Shown here piece by piece: positions 33,650-46,200 of a DNA stretch of 64,000 bases. Numbering within the stretch: the first letter of the stretch is position 1; every line of letters starts with the position of its first letter. Origin of the DNA: Rhizomys pruinosus (taxonomy: Eukaryota; Chordata; Mammalia; Rodentia; Spalacidae); assembly GCA_009823505.1 (NCBI GenBank), contig VZQC01006874.1, positions 124,001 through 188,000 on the forward strand. Reading direction: 5' to 3'. The translations under genes were made by a program, and so were the position numbers. The notes under the pieces are model-generated. The model was not told where the DNA came from. It worked only from the letters and a program-made list of their open reading frames with translations, and made no database searches.

Positions 33650-33860
33650 AAATATACTCTGAGGCACTGATCAAAAAACTAGCAAAGGGAGAAAGAGATT
33701 TGTAAGGAAGAAGGGGGCTGGCAAGGGTGGGAGGGAAATATGATGGTGAAGAGGTAATAGAGTAATCAGAATGCATTATACATATATGAACATGTCAAAG
33801 AACACTTATCATTAGATCTCCTGAAATAAATATTTACATTTCATGGTTAACCAAATTGTA
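33650..33860 (+). mobile_element. Possible L1 3' end
   Basis: GGGTGGGAGGGAAATATGAT, AATCAGAATGCATTATAC and ATGAACATGTCAAAGAA resemble rodent L1 3' ends. Tentative. Confidence 0.35.
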
Positions 33861-33861
33861 A

Positions 33862-33958
33862 GTCACAGGGTCTTGCTATGTAACGTATTCTAGCCACAAA
33901 GGTTTGATCTTCTTATATTAGCCTCATTTGCTCTGAGTACAGGTGTATGCCTAGCTTA
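33862..33958 (-). repeat. Old B1 fragment
   Basis: GTCACAGGGTCTTGCTATGT and a reverse B1 5' part, heavily mutated. Confidence 0.5.
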
Positions 33959-34261
33959 TAGATAGTCATCTTAGAGAAGATGACACAGCTGGCTGGTGAT
34001 GTGGTCAGTAGGGATGTGACATAGACTTGAAGACTTTGTTTCCAGGGCTGACACTGTCATTGATGATGTTATTGATTTTCATTGATGGCAATCTTCAGTT
34101 CAGTAAAGTAATAAAAAGAATAATTACTAACTGGGAAAAATGATCACTATTCAACATGTACCAAGCTTCTGTAGATCATGTTTCCTTTTGACATTTTTAT
34201 GCATTCACATGTTCCTATTCAAATGTTTACTATAGAGGACACCTATATTCATCTTCACCCA

Positions 34262-34735
34262 CACAGGGCTCAGGGAACATTGTGGAAAAGAGGGGGAAAG
34301 ATTGTAAGAGCCAGGGAGGTGGAGCAAGACCCAACAGAAATGAATCTTACAAGCTCCTGGGACCCTGTTCATATGAGCAGACAGCATTGGAATCAGCATG
34401 CACAAGACCCATGCAAGCTCAGCTGGACAAAAACCCAGCACAGAACTGCAGAAATGGGTAGCAGAGTCCAACCTTGGCTGAGGAAATATCAGCAGCCGAT
34501 TGTGGTTGGGTGAGGAAGAGCTGAACTTCTTTAGGAAAGGGACTCCAGGAAGGCTGACTAGAGCTCAGGGGATGAGCTGGCACTGAGAAATGGGAGGGGA
34601 GAGTAGTTTGGTACAATGGACTCTAGCACAAATGACAGAATGTGTGAACTCCAGGAGGTGAGGTGTGGGAGGGTGCCAGTGGAGAAGCGGGTATGAAGGC
34701 AGTAAGACTGATGGAAAAATTATGTATGAAACACA
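34262..34735 (+). mobile_element. Retroelement 3'-part fragment, copy 1
   Basis: GGGCTCAGGGAACATTGTGG and AAAGATTGTAAGAGCC also occur in similar form at 36705-36750 (CTCAGGGATCATTGCAAAAG). I recall similar sequence in rodent L1-type 3' regions, but the family is uncertain. No coding sequence. Confidence 0.4.
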
Positions 34736-34748
34736 TAAAAAATTCGAT

Positions 34749-34959
34749 GGGGCTGGAGAAATGGCTCAGTGGTTAAGAGCGCCGACTGCTCTTGCAGAGG
34801 ACCCGGGTTCAATTCCCAGCATCCACCTGGCAGCTAAGAAACGTCTTTAACTCCAGTTACAGGGGAATCTGACACCCTCTTCTGACCTCCACAGCATTGC
34901 ACGACACAGATGCACCAACCTACATGCAGACAGTACACTCATATACATAAAAAATAAAT
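34749..34959 (+). repeat. B2/B3-type SINE, short subfamily
   Basis: Head GGGGCTGGAGAAATGGCTC, a single TCCAGTTACAGGGG motif. Target duplication AAAAATTCGAT (34738-34748) and AAAAATTCAAT (34960-34970). Confidence 0.9.
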
Positions 34960-34989
34960 AAAAATTCAATAAAATTTTGTAATTAAAAA

Positions 34990-35515
34990 TGTTTACCACA
35001 GGGAAAAAACTTTTGAGAAGAACAGTGGCTTATGCAATCACAGTTCTTGAGCTTCTCAAAGCATGTTGTTCTTCAGGCCTAACACTGAGATCTTTGATCT
35101 ATTTGGAATTGATTTGCATGCAAGTTGAGAGAGAAGGATCAAATTTCATCCTTCAACATAAAGATATCCAGTTTGCCCATCACAACTTGTTAAAGATGCT
35201 ATCTTTTCATCAATGCACGTTTTTTACAACTTTGCCAAAAATTAGGTGTCTGCAAGGGTGTGGACTTATATCTAGGTCTTTGAATCTATTCCATTGATCA
35301 GTGTGCCTGTTCTGTGACAGTACCTAATCAGTGTTGGTGAGACTTTCAGCAGTGTCTTACTTTTTAGGATTGTTTTGGATATCTGGGGTCTTTGTGCTTC
35401 CATAGGAATGTAAACTTCTGTAAAGAATTGCATTAGAAATTTGTCGGACATTGCGTTGAATCTGTAGATTACTTTTCATTGGATAGTCACTTTCACAAAG
35501 TTGATCCTACAAATC
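34990..35515 (-). mobile_element. L1 ORF2 fragment, reverse
   Basis: Reverse L1 ORF2 3'-half sequence (AGATCTTTGATCTATTTGG, TCCATTGATCAGTGTGCCTG). Degenerate. Confidence 0.8.
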
Positions 35516-36700
35516 AGTGCACGGAGATCTCCCAGCACCCCCAAAACAGGGATTCAGTAAGGAACAGATGTTACAAGGGAGGAGGTCAGGATGAAGGGGT
35601 GTTGGGTTGGGATAGGAAAAGGGGGAGATAAGCAGGAAGTATGATGGGGGTGCTGGGCTAGTGAGGAAGGAAGAGGGTAGTAAGGGAAGAAGAAAGAATA
35701 GAGATGATTGGAACTTGAGATGATAGGAAGCCCAGAGTGTAGTGTGATGCCATGAGACCCCATGAGGAATTCACATACACTGTCTGAACATTGGTGCACG
35801 GTTGTGCAACCTGGTGGCTGTGTGGCATGGAACACAATGCAAGACATTGGATATCTCCCTTTGAATGGGGTGAGAGCATTCTAAGTGACTCAAAACAAAG
35901 CCAGCTCTCTCCAAAGCTCTTTATTATCTACCAGAAATAGAAAATAAGAACATACTGTTTAGAACAGGACATGCTTCAGGAATAGGACTTAGATTAATGG
36001 AACAGGAACTGACCTGCAAATTTTCTATCAAAAGTTAAGTGTTCATAATGCTAGACAATATGTACACTGTGATAAGAGAAAATCAATCAATGGTACAACC
36101 CAGCCCTAAAGCCTAGCAACCATGATGAGGTTCCCAGCAAACTACCTCTATTGGTACAGCAGAGGCACTGTTGTCTGGGGGATGGTCAACAGGTATCTAA
36201 TTGGACTTGGAACTCTCTCAATGGGACTGAACTAATAAGAGTCACTATGAACTCAGTCACATGCACAGGGCTGGAGAGGACATACAGCCAAGGTAAAAGC
36301 CTATCTGTGGCCATATCTTTAGACAAATGAAATTTCTTACCATGCTCTGACTATGGAATCTTATATTTACAGACAAGCATATCATAGGCCACCCATCAAA
36401 AAAGCTATTCTTTGCAAAAGATGGAGGCCACTGCAGAATCTGACAACTGGTCAGACACAGAACATATCCATCTGAAAAGTCCTCATTCCTAGGAGACACA
36501 CCTACAATTGAACCTCTACACACAGAATGAGGAGCAGAGACAAACAAGCGCACCCTCAATTCTCACCAGTAATGCTTCCATATGCAATAGAGAGTGAAGC
36601 AAACAGAAGGCCACAACTAATCAACCTCCAAAGAATAGGACCCCCCCCCCAGAATGTATGTTCCTTGATGGGGCTCCTATATTAAACCTCATCTACTCAC
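35516..36700. other. Gene-free interval
   Basis: Purine-rich near 35575-35710, then unassigned sequence with a C-run near 36642-36650. Minus frames of about 100 codons (35554-35847, 36257-36559) show no family. It may be part of the retroelement ending near 37127. Confidence 0.35.
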
Positions 36701-37127
36701 AACTCAGGGATCATTGCAAAAGAGGGGGCAGAAAGATTGTAAGAGCCGGGGCTGGTTCATGAACATAGAGAAGCAGTGACTTACAATCAACTGTAAGCTT
36801 TCACATGTAAACCTGTGACAATGTAGGCATCAGACATGGGACCCATGCCAATGGGGACAAGGTCTCAAAGCAAAGCAAAAGAAATGGGTTGAGGACTGAC
36901 CGTGGACTGAAAACCATAAGAGACTGAATACTATTGGGTGAGGAAGAATATGTATGCTGACTAGACTCATGCAGATCTATTTGCACAGAAGGACATCAGG
37001 GTTTGGAAGCTTGACTGGATAGGGCTTAGCTTGGATGTTGTAATGCATGAATTCTGATGGGGGATGGGGCATGAAGGGGACTGGGTTTGGGAACCATTGC
37101 AAGAGTTGTACAAATGCTCAATAAAAT
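36701..37127 (+). mobile_element. Retroelement 3'-part fragment, copy 2
   Basis: Shares the GGGGGCAGAAAGATTGTAAG block with copy 1 at 34262 and ends with CTCAATAAAATGAG, a plausible poly(A) end. Confidence 0.4.
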
Positions 37128-37139
37128 GAGTATAGAATT

Positions 37140-37393
37140 GGGGCTGGAGAGATGGTCTAGTGGTTAAGAGCACCGACTACTCTTGCAGAGGACCCGGGTT
37201 TGATCCCCAGCACCCACATGGTGGCTGAGAACCATCTGTAACTCCAATTCCAGGAGAGCTCCAGTTCCAGGGGAATCTGATGCCCTCTTCTGACCTCCAC
37301 AGCATTGCACAACACGGGTGCACAGACCTACATGCAGACAGTACATTCATACACATAAATAAATAAAATTAAAAAATAAAAAAATTAAAAAAA
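37140..37393 (+). repeat. B2/B3-type SINE, long subfamily
   Basis: Full-length with the 17-bp duplication and a long AT-rich tail. Perfect 12-bp target duplication GAGTATAGAATT at 37128-37139 and 37394-37405. Confidence 0.95.
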
Positions 37394-37549
37394 GAGTATA
37401 GAATTAACACAATAAGTAATCATGTATTAAATTTTTCTTCTAATGTTTTATTAGTGCAATATTAATTGTATAAAATGAGTATCATTATAGAATTTTCATA
37501 CACGTATAAAAACACTTTATCACATCTATTAAAATTTAACTTTTATTTA

Positions 37550-38047
37550 CTTCTAATAAAAGAGCATTGAAAGTGGACACCCCTGTCTCATTTGCAGTAT
37601 TAGTGAGAACTCTTTGAGTTTTACTCCATTTAACAGGATGGAAGCTATCAGTTTGTGACAGATAGCCTTTTGTATGTTGAGATGTGCCCCCTCCCATTTG
37701 TAGCCTCTCCAGTGTTTTTATCCTGAAGGGGTTCTGCAGTTTTTCAAAGGCCTTTTCTGCCTCAATTTAAATAATCACACGATTTCTGTCATTGCATCCT
37801 TTTATATGGTGGATTATATTTATTAATTTATAAATGTTAAGCCATCCCTGCATCCCTGAAATGAAGCCAACTTGATCATGGTGAATGATCTTCTGGATAT
37901 GTTCTTGAAAATGATTTCCAAGTATTTTACAGAGAACCTTTGCATCTATGTTCATCTGGGAGACTAACCGATAAGTCTTTCTATTTTGTTCAATATTTAT
38001 CTGATTTTGATATCATGGTAATACTATCTTCATAAAAAGAATTTGGC
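37550..38047 (-). mobile_element. Older L1 ORF2, reverse, left half of a split element
   Basis: Reverse L1 ORF2 reverse-transcriptase region. The minus frame at 37767-37955 gives [14 protein letters not shown] and [14 protein letters not shown], typical of the L1 RT domain. It is interrupted at 38047 by the forward L1 and resumes at 44209. Confidence 0.88.
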
Positions 38048-38243
38048 CCGGAAGTGCCAGCTTGCACTCCAGTCAGGTGCATGGACTCATTGAGGTGCCA
38101 ATAAGGCAAGGTAGAACTGCCTTGACCCTTGGGGGCCTACTGGCACCAGCCAAAGTAGCAACACAACTCCCTGCCCCCCCCATCAACCTGGTGGAGCTGT
38201 GGTGCAGAGGACCAAACAGGCACAACATTAGTGATTATAGTCT

Positions 38244-39377
38244 GTGCAGCCAATGTTGAGGCGCCAGAATCCAAAGAAAGAAATAAACAGACAAATCCAC
38301 ACACCAAAGACACAAAGAAAAAACAAGAGAAAAGCTCATAGGAAATCCACACTGAACTGTACCAGCCCTACAGAAGATCCCTACGATGAGATCTCCGAGG
38401 AAAGAAGCCAAGACGTCAACCCTAGCAGAACAACTATAGACATATTCAAAGAAATTAGAGAACTAAGGGAAGAGAATGAAAAACTCAAGAAGGACCTAGA
38501 GGGAGATAATGACCAACTTTGGAAAGAAATGCTGAAAAGAAGCCAGGCTGAAATGAAAAAAGAAAAGGACCAATGAACCAAGGAACTACAAGATGAGAAT
38601 GACAGGCTCCAGAGGGAAGTGGAAAGTCTAAAGAAATCAGAGGATGAAATGAAAAAGGAAATTGAGTATTCATCCAATCACCAGGAAAGGATGGGAAAAA
38701 GCCTCAAAAGCAGAATGGAAGAAGCACATAAAAGAATATCAGACCTGCAGGATAATATGGAGCAACTAGAAAGCTCAAGTAAAGATGATGAAAATTTAAA
38801 AAAACCCACAAGAGTGGAACAACCAGGAAATGTGGGACACTATGAAAAGCCCAAACCTCTGCATCATAGGTATAGAGGAAGGAGAAGAATCCCAAGACAA
38901 CACTATTGGCTAGATCTTCAACAGGATAATAGAAGAAAATTTCCCCAAACTGAAAAAAGACAAACCCATACAAATACAAGAAGCACATAGAACACCAAAT
39001 AGACAGGACCAGAAAAGAAACTCCCCATAGCATATAATTGTTAAAACACTAGATGTTCAAAACAGACAAAATAATGAAAGCCACAGAGAAAAACAACAAG
39101 TTACATATAAGGGGAAAAACCCATCAGAATCACAGCTGACTTCTCAGTCCAAACTATGAAAACTAGAAGAACATGGACCAAAGTAGTCCCTGTGCTAAGC
39201 AACTTTAGATGCCAGCCCAGACTACTATATCCAGCAAAAATGTCAGTTATAGTTGAAGGAGAAAGAAAAATCTTTCATGACATGAACAAGATGAAAGAAT
39301 GCATGTCTAAGAAAATAACACTTCAGAAAATCCTCAAAGCAATCGAAAGAACAGAGGAAATGAGCGACTATTCCTAA
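38244..39377 (+). pseudogene. L1 ORF1 (RNA-binding chaperone), broken
   Basis: ORF1 encodes the L1 nucleic-acid-binding trimer protein. The N-terminal and coiled-coil parts are readable (KEIRELREENEKLKKDLEG about 38447-38506; further heptad-rich sequence to about 38790), with an in-frame TGA at 38574-38576. After about 38840 the conserved middle domain continues only in another frame, with stops. The C-terminal domain is visible again at 39156-39377 (CQPRLLYPAKMS). At least one stop and two frame changes, so no functional product. Confidence 0.8.
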
Positions 39378-42300
39378 GCAATTAAAGATAGAAATCAACA
39401 AAAGCATAACAGAGTAAATACAAACCTAGACCAATAATGAAAACAAAAAATAAGGTGAAAGGAAGCAACACATATCTCTCAATAATATCCTTAAATACTA
39501 ATGGTCTAAACTCCACAATCGAAAGACATAGACTGGGAGAATGGATTAGGAAACAGAATCCTTCTATATTCTGTGTACAAGAAACCCATCTCACCCTCAA
39601 AGACAGACACCACCTTACAGTGAAAGGATGGAAAAAAATATTCCAAACGAATGGTACCAAGAAACAAGCCAGAGTGGCTATTCTAATACCAGACAAGATA
39701 GATCTCAAAGTAAAACTAATCAGAAGAGACAAAGAGGGCCATTACATCCCTGTCAAAGGAACAACTAACTATGAAGACTTCACAATCCTATATGTATATG
39801 CACTAAACTCTGGCACACCTAACTTTATAAACACTACTCTGCAGGACCTCAAGACACAGATTAATCCTAACACACTAATAGTGGGAGACTTCAACACCAC
39901 ACTGAGCCCCTTGGATAGATCAACTGGACAAAAAATAAACAGAGAGACATCAGAACTGAACAAAACAATACACCAAATGGACCTTACAGATATCTACAGA
40001 ATATTCTACCCAAACACCAGAGAATATACTTTCTACTCAGCACTTCATGGAACATTCTCCAAAATCGACTACATACTGAGCACAAAAGAAATCTCAACAA
40101 ATACAAAAGGATTGAAATTATTTCATGCATTATATCAGACCACAGTGCAATAAAGCTCAATATGAACACCAGAATAAGCCCAACTAACTACAAGAACACA
40201 TGGAGACTAAACAACACCATCATGAATAATGAATGGGTCAGGGAAGAAATAAAGAGTAAAATAAAAGTATCCATGGAACTGAACAAAAAAGACCATACAA
40301 CACAACACAACACAACTTATGGGATACTTTAAAAGCAGTCTTGACAGGAAATTTATGGCCCTAAGTGCCCACATTAAAAAAAACAAACAGAAAGGGAACA
40401 AACAAATGATCTAACACTGCAGCTAAAAACACTTGAGAGACAACAACAAATGGACCCTAAACCCCAGACAAGAAGAAATAACAAAAATCAGAGCAGAGAT
40501 CAATGAAATAGAAACAAAGAAAACCATACAAAAATCAATGAATCCAAAAGCTGGTTCTTTGAAAAAATAAACAAGATAGACAGACCTCTAGCCCAGTTAA
40601 CCAAAAGAAGAAGCAACTCCAAATCAATAATATTCATGATGAAAGGGGAAACATCACAACAGACAAAGTAAAGATCCAGACAATCATATGGGAATACTTC
40701 AAAAACCTATGCTCCACTAAATTAGAAAACCTAAGAGAAATGAATGAATATTTGAAATCCCGGGAACCAACAAAGCTTAACCGAGAAGAGATTGACAGTT
40801 TAAACAAACCGATAACATTTGAAGAAATTGAGGATGTAATAAAAAATCTCCCAACTAAAAAAAGCCTGGGCCCAAACAGATTCACAGCAGAAGTCTATAA
40901 AACATTTAAAAAGGTCCTACAACCATTACTACTCAATCTGTTCAGAAGGATACAAACAGAGGGAATTCTCCCAAATTCTTTTTATGAAGCATCACCCTAA
41001 TACCCAAACCAGGCAAAGATACAACCAAAAAAAGAAAGCTATAGACCCATCTCATTAATGAACATAGATGCAAAAATCCTCAACAAAATACTTGCAAATC
41101 ACATACAGACCCACATCAAAAATATCATCCATCATGACCAAATTGGATTCATACCAGAGATGCAGGGATAGTTAAACATACGTAAATCAATATATATAAT
41201 AAATCACATAAATGAACTAAAAGACAAAAACCACATGATCATCTGAATTGGTGCAGAGAAAGCCTTTGACAAGCTCCAGCATCCCTTCATGCCTAAAGTC
41301 CCAGAGGGAATCGGACTGAAGGAAACGTTCTTCAACATGCTCAAAGCCATATATAGCAAACCCACTTCCAACATCATCCTAAATGGAGAAAAATTGGAAC
41401 CATTTCCCTTAAAGGCAGGAACCTGGCAAGGCTGCCCCTATCACCATTCCTCTTTAACACAGTGCTTGAAACACTTGCTAGGACAGTAAGACAAGAGAAG
41501 GAAATCAAAGGATCACTAATCGGAAAAGAAGTTAAACTATCCCTTTTTGCAGATGATATGATAGTTTACCTAAGGGATGCTAAAAACTCCACCAGAAAAC
41601 TTCTAGAAATGATTAACAGCTTTAGTAAAGTGGCAGGATACAAAATTAACCTGGAAAAATCAGTAGCCTTCCTTTACATCAACAATAAACAAGTGGAGAA
41701 GGAATATAAGAAGACCTTCCCACTCACAATAGCCTCAAAAATAATAAAATAACTGGGAACAAACCTAACCAAAGATACTAACGATCTCTACAACAAAAAT
41801 TTTAAACTCTGGAAGAAGGAGATTGAAAATGACATCAAAAGATGGAAAGATCTCCCATGCACATGGATTGGAAAAATTACTATAGTAAAATGTCCATTTT
41901 TACCCAAATTGATATACAGATTCAATGCAATCCCAATAAAAGTCCCCATGAACTTCTTCACAGACATGGGGGAAAATTCCATAAATTCATATGGAAAAAC
42001 AAAAAACCCCGAATAGCTAAAGCAACCCTAAGTGAAAAATGCAATATAGGGAGATTACTTTACCAGACTTCAAGCTATATTATAGAGCCATAGTCATAAA
42101 GAGAGTCTGGTGCTGGCACAAAAACAGACCCATTGACCAATGAAACAAAATTGAAGACCCAAACTTGAGCTCATACAATTTCATCTACCTCATATTTAAC
42201 AAAGGAGAAAAAAAAATCCTCAATGGAGGAAGGCTAGCATCTTCAGCAAATGGTGCTGGCAAAACTGGATCACCATTTGTAGAAGAACAAAATTAAACTC

Positions 42301-42776
42301 GTACCTCTCACCCTGTACAAAAATCAACTCCAAGTGAATCAAAGATCTCAATGTAAAACCCAAAACCCTGAAGATAATAGAAGAAAAAGTTGGTAACAAC
42401 TTACAAGACATAGGTGTAGGAAAAGACTTTCTAAATCAGACAGAAGCTGCACAGGAAATAAGGTCAACAGTGGACAAATGGGACCTCAATCAAACTCAAA
42501 AGCTCCTGTACAGTGAAAGAAACAATCAAGGAAGTGAAGAGAAAACCCACAGAGTGGGAGGAAGTCTTCACCAGTGATTCATCTGACAGAGCATTAACGT
42601 CAAGAATATATAGACTACTCAAAAATCAAAGAAGAAAACAAATGACCTACTCAAAAGATGGAGTAAAGAGCTGAACAGAGACTTCACCAGTGAGGAAGTA
42701 AAGATGGCTGAGAAACATCTTAAAAAGTGTTCAACATCATTAATAATTAAAGAAATGCAAATTAAAACCACTCTCA

Positions 42777-42938
42777 GGCCGGGCATGGTGGCACATGCCT
42801 TTAATCCTAGCATTTGAGAGGCAGAGGCAGGCAGATCTTTGTGAGTTCAAGGCCAGCCTGGTCTACAGAGTGAATTCCAGGACAGCTGGGGCTACAGGAA
42901 GACCCTGTCTTGACAAAAAAAAAAAAAAAAAAAAAAAA
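42777..42938 (+). repeat. B1 SINE inside L1 ORF2
   Basis: GGCCGGGCATGGTGGCACAT to a long A run. Target duplication AAAACCACTCTCAG before (ending 42776) and after the tail (about 42937-42950). Confidence 0.93.
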
Positions 42939-43001
42939 AACCACTCTCAGATATCATCTCACTCCAATACGACTGGCTAAGATCAAGAACACAAAAGACA
43001 C

Positions 43002-43403
43002 TTTGCTCGATAGCTTTAGTGTTAATTTGACACACCTGGGTTGAGGGAGCCTCAATTGGGGAATTGGCTCCATTGGATTGGCCTGTGGCCACATCTGTGG
43101 AGTATTGTCTGATTATCAAGCAGCATGGGAGAGCCCAGCCCACAATGAGTAGTGCCACCCTGGGCAGGTTGTTGTGTACTGTATAAGAAGGCAGGCTGGG
43201 CATGAGCCAGGGGAGCAAGCCAGTGAACAGCATTCCTCCATGGCCTGTGCTTCAGCTCCTGCCTCTAGGTTCCTGCCCTGAGTTCTTGCCTTGGGCTCCC
43301 TGAGAATTGTGACCCAGGAGATGTAAGCTGAATAAACCCTTTCCTCCCCAAGTTGGTGTTGGTCAGAGTGTTTTGTCACAGCAATGGAAAACAAACTAGA
43401 ACA
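43002..43403 (+). mobile_element. Solo MaLR-type LTR inside L1 ORF2
   Basis: 402 bp of the window's main LTR family (start TTTGCTCGATAGC, a mutated TGTGCTGGATAGC; end CTAGAACA). Perfect 5-bp target duplication GACAC at 42997-43001 and 43404-43408. It retains the stretch before the TATA region that the 27318 element lacks. Confidence 0.93.
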
Positions 43404-44208
43404 GACACCAAATGCTGGAGAGGTTGTGGGGAAAAGGGAACACTCATCCACTGCTGGTGGGAATGTAAAATTGTACAACCATTATGGAAAACAGTGTGGA
43501 GACCCCTTAAAAGATTCAAAATGAGCCTACCACTGGACCCAGCCATACCACTCCTGGGTATATACTCACAAAACTCATCCTACTGCAAAGTTACATGCAC
43601 ATCCATGTTTATTGCAGCTCTCTTCACAATAGTGAAGAGCTGGAACCAACCCAAATGCCCCTCACTGATGAGTGGATGACAAAAATGTGGTACATATACA
43701 CAATGGAGTACTACTCAGCAGTAAAGAAAGATGATATCATGAACTTTGCAGGTAAATGGATGGAACTCGAAGCCATTATGCTGGATGAAGTATCACAGTC
43801 CCAGAAAAACAAGTGGTGAATGGTCTCCCTCATTTGTGGATCCTAACACCAAATCCCCAGATGAAAGGCAAGCTGAACAACATTATTGTTATATTTCTGT
43901 TTATCTGAAAGCAACTATGTTGTTATAATGTAAATCTCTTAACAGGCTCTAAAATCGATCCACCACTTACTTTCAGACTCTGTAATTACTGTATATGAGT
44001 GGAAAGTATGTATTCATATTTTAGAGTAATATAAAATTAAAGGAGGAAAATGTGAATTCCTAAAAATAAAAAAAAGACTGAGAGAAAGATGCAGAACAGT
44101 TATGGCAGAATGCATGATCTGAGGTGGGGTGGGGGAAGGGAAAGGGGAATATGTCTAAACTGAACTGAGAAATGATGTCTGAAATACACCAATAAAAGCA
44201 CTATAAAA

Positions 44209-45258
44209 AGGAATTTGGAAGGGTTCCTTTAATTCATGTTTTATGGGACAATTTGAGTAGTATTGGTGTTCTTTATTTGAAGGTCTGCCCTGAATCCATC
44301 TGGCCCTGGGCTTTTTATAAGTTGGAAAATTTTAATTACTGCTTCTATCTCATTGGTTGTTATAGATCTGCTTAATTTACTCCCTTCATCTTAATTTAAC
44401 TTTAGTAGGTCATATGCATATAAAAATTCATCCTTTCTTTTATATTCTCAGTTAAGTAGAATATACATTTTTAAAGTATGTCTTTATGCTTCTTAGAATC
44501 CCCTCAGTATATGTCGTAATGCTCCCCCTTTCATCTCTATTTATTAATTTGGATTTTCTCTCTCTCTTTGGGTTAATTTTCTGAGTCAATTTTGTTAATT
44601 TTTTCAAAGAACCAACTCTTTCTTTCATTGATTATGATTATTGCTTTTTTTAATCAATTTAATCAATTTCTGCTCTTGTCTTCATTATTTTTCTCCATCT
44701 ATTACTTTTTGAGACTGGTTTGTTCTTATTTTTCCAGTGTCTTAAGTTTCATCATCAGAATGGGTCTTTTTGAGATCTCTCTGATTCTTACTTTAAAATT
44801 TTTATTATTTGTCTTAATTTTATGTGTGTGTGTGTGTTTTACCTGCACGCATGTAAGCACTGCCTGCAGAAGCCAGAAGAGGGTGTCAGATCCTCTGGAA
44901 ATGGATTTATGGATGGTTGTTAGCTACCATGTGGGTACTGGGATCAGAAAGTGGACCCTCTGCACATGCGGTATGTGCCCTTAAATGCTGAGTTATTTCT
45001 AATATCCTCTCTGATTTTTTAATGTAGACACTTAGAGCTACAAACATCACTCTTATGCTTGCCTTCACTCTATACTATAGATTTGACTATGTTATGTTTT
45101 CAGTATCATTGAATTCTAGGAACTTAAAAAGTTCCTTTATGATTTCTGCTCTGACCCATTCTTCATTCAGCACTGTGTTGTAAAATCTCCATGGGTTTGT
45201 ATTTTTCTGTAATTCTCCTGCATTGATTTCCAATTTTATCCTATTGTGCTCAGCTAGA
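44209..45258 (-). mobile_element. Older L1 ORF2, reverse, right half
   Basis: Continues the element cut at 38047 (GAATTTGGAAGGGTTCC at the join). L1 signatures in reverse include GGTCTGCCCTGAATCCATC and CTGACCCATTCTTCATTCAG. It is itself interrupted by a B3-type SINE. Confidence 0.82.
44795..45003 (-). repeat. B3-type SINE inside old L1
   Basis: Reverse, diverged copy with a (TG)n stretch in the tail. L1 sequence resumes after TCTCTCTGATT, which is near-duplicated on the left (TCTCTCTGATTCTTA). Confidence 0.75.
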
Positions 45259-45261
45259 ATG

Positions 45262-45470
45262 CAGGATGGCTCAGTGGTTGAGAGCCCTTGCTGCACTTAC
45301 GGAGGACCTGGCTGGATTCTCAGAACCTACATGGTGGCTTATAACAGTGTGTAACTACAGTTCCAGGGGATCCAGTGTCCTCTTCTGGCTCCTATGGGCA
45401 CCGTGGATGCACAGTGCACATGTATACATATAGGCGCAGCACTAACATACATAAAATAAGAATAAATGTT
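45262..45470 (+). repeat. B3-type SINE
   Basis: GCAGGATGGCTCAGTGGTTG head, TCCTCTTCTGGCTCCTATGG body and ACATAAAATAAG tail. Confidence 0.8.
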
Positions 45471-45474
45471 TATG

Positions 45475-45700
45475 CAGTCCCAGAAAAACAAATGACAAAT
45501 GGTGTCCCTCATATGTGGATGCTAGTGTCAATAACCCAGATATAAATATTTCTTGTGAAGAGGGATGCATAGTAAAAGAACAACAACAGAAAGACTGCAT
45601 CAGAAAACTGACTGAAATGGTGAATTGGGAAGGGTGGGAGGGGCGGGAGAGGGACACGGGTGTATATTCGATTAATGCATATTTAATTGATGTGAGTTCA
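45475..45700 (+). mobile_element. L1 3' UTR fragment
   Basis: CAGTCCCAGAAAAACAAATG and CCTCATATGTGGATGCTAG match the L1 3' junction seen at 13390 and 43800. A 123-codon frame across it is not a gene. Confidence 0.7.
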
Positions 45701-46200
45701 ACAAGTATCCAGTTTTGCCCAGACACTGTCTACAGGTTACATGGTGTTTTAGGACTTAGTAAAAGTAAATATGTGTATATTAAACAACATTGGTTTACAG
45801 GCTCTGATAAAAACGGTAATGCATCTGAGCTAACATGGGATTCTAAATGCTGTTGTCCACATTTGTTTTGCATGGGATCTGTATGACAATAACTTTGGGA
45901 TTGGCACATACAAATGTTCTCTATAATTTCTCTGTTGTACAGTATCACCTTGTAGCATTCTCATTCACCTATAAGATGATTTAATGTAAAAATTAAGTTT
46001 GCTTCCCAAGTTAATCACATACAGTCACCCAAAACAGCATGGGTGAATCTGATGAAATCTCTGCCTTGATTCCACCTTGTAGGTATGTATAATACAACTG
46101 TCTTCTGGAGACTCATGGGTCAAAAAACAAAACCCCAAAAAAAAACGGGGGGGGGGAATACAGATGGATATGAAACCTTTTCGTCAAAAACCTTGCAATT
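45701..46200. other. Gene-free interval
   Basis: No repeat recognised except an A-run followed by a G-run near 46131-46158. Confidence 0.4.

Larger units (their letters stand above)
22730..34165 (+). repeat. Paralogous unit B, lacking the OR exon
   Basis: Aligns with unit C from its left edge (22730 against about 48240) through the anchor (about 29285 against 53340) to near 34160 (against about 60050), with several private insertions. Its homology to C stops roughly 0.9 kb short of where the OR ATG would lie; unrelated retroelement sequence follows. No OR remnant was found on either strand. Confidence 0.75.
39437..43819 (+). pseudogene. L1 ORF2 (endonuclease-reverse transcriptase), broken
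   Basis: ORF2 nicks target DNA and reverse-transcribes the L1 RNA. It starts at ATG 39437. The endonuclease domain is open to 40153 with SLNTNGLN, QETHL, VGDFNT and SKIDYIL motifs; the SDH catalytic motif lies near 40137 in a different frame, so a frameshift precedes it. RT pieces follow at 40740-41000, 41289-41489 and 41462-41752, the last with the FADD active-site motif ([12 protein letters not shown], about 41540-41575). The C-terminal cysteine motif (WRGCGEKGTLIHCWWEC, about 43416-43466) comes after the B1 and LTR insertions. Stop at about 43817. Multiple stops and frameshifts. Confidence 0.88.
38048..44208 (+). mobile_element. Near-complete L1 retrotransposon, inactivated
   Basis: About 5.6 kb of L1 once the inserted B1 (42777-42938) and LTR are removed. 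It has a short 5' UTR piece (about 200 bp, so 5'-truncated), ORF1, ORF2, a 3' UTR from 43820 and an AATAAAAGCACTATAAAAAG end. Flanks AGAATTTGG (38039-38047) and GGAATTTGG at the right junction are the target duplication inside the older reverse L1. Both ORFs are broken, so it cannot move on its own. Confidence 0.92.

Noticed and set aside
34165..38000. OR pseudogene expected at the end of unit B
   Set aside because: No match to [22 protein letters not shown] or PMLNP motifs in any frame on either strand of the region.
39382..39732. Minus-strand frames of 60-120 codons across the L1
   Set aside because: Antisense to L1 ORF1/ORF2; no independent support.
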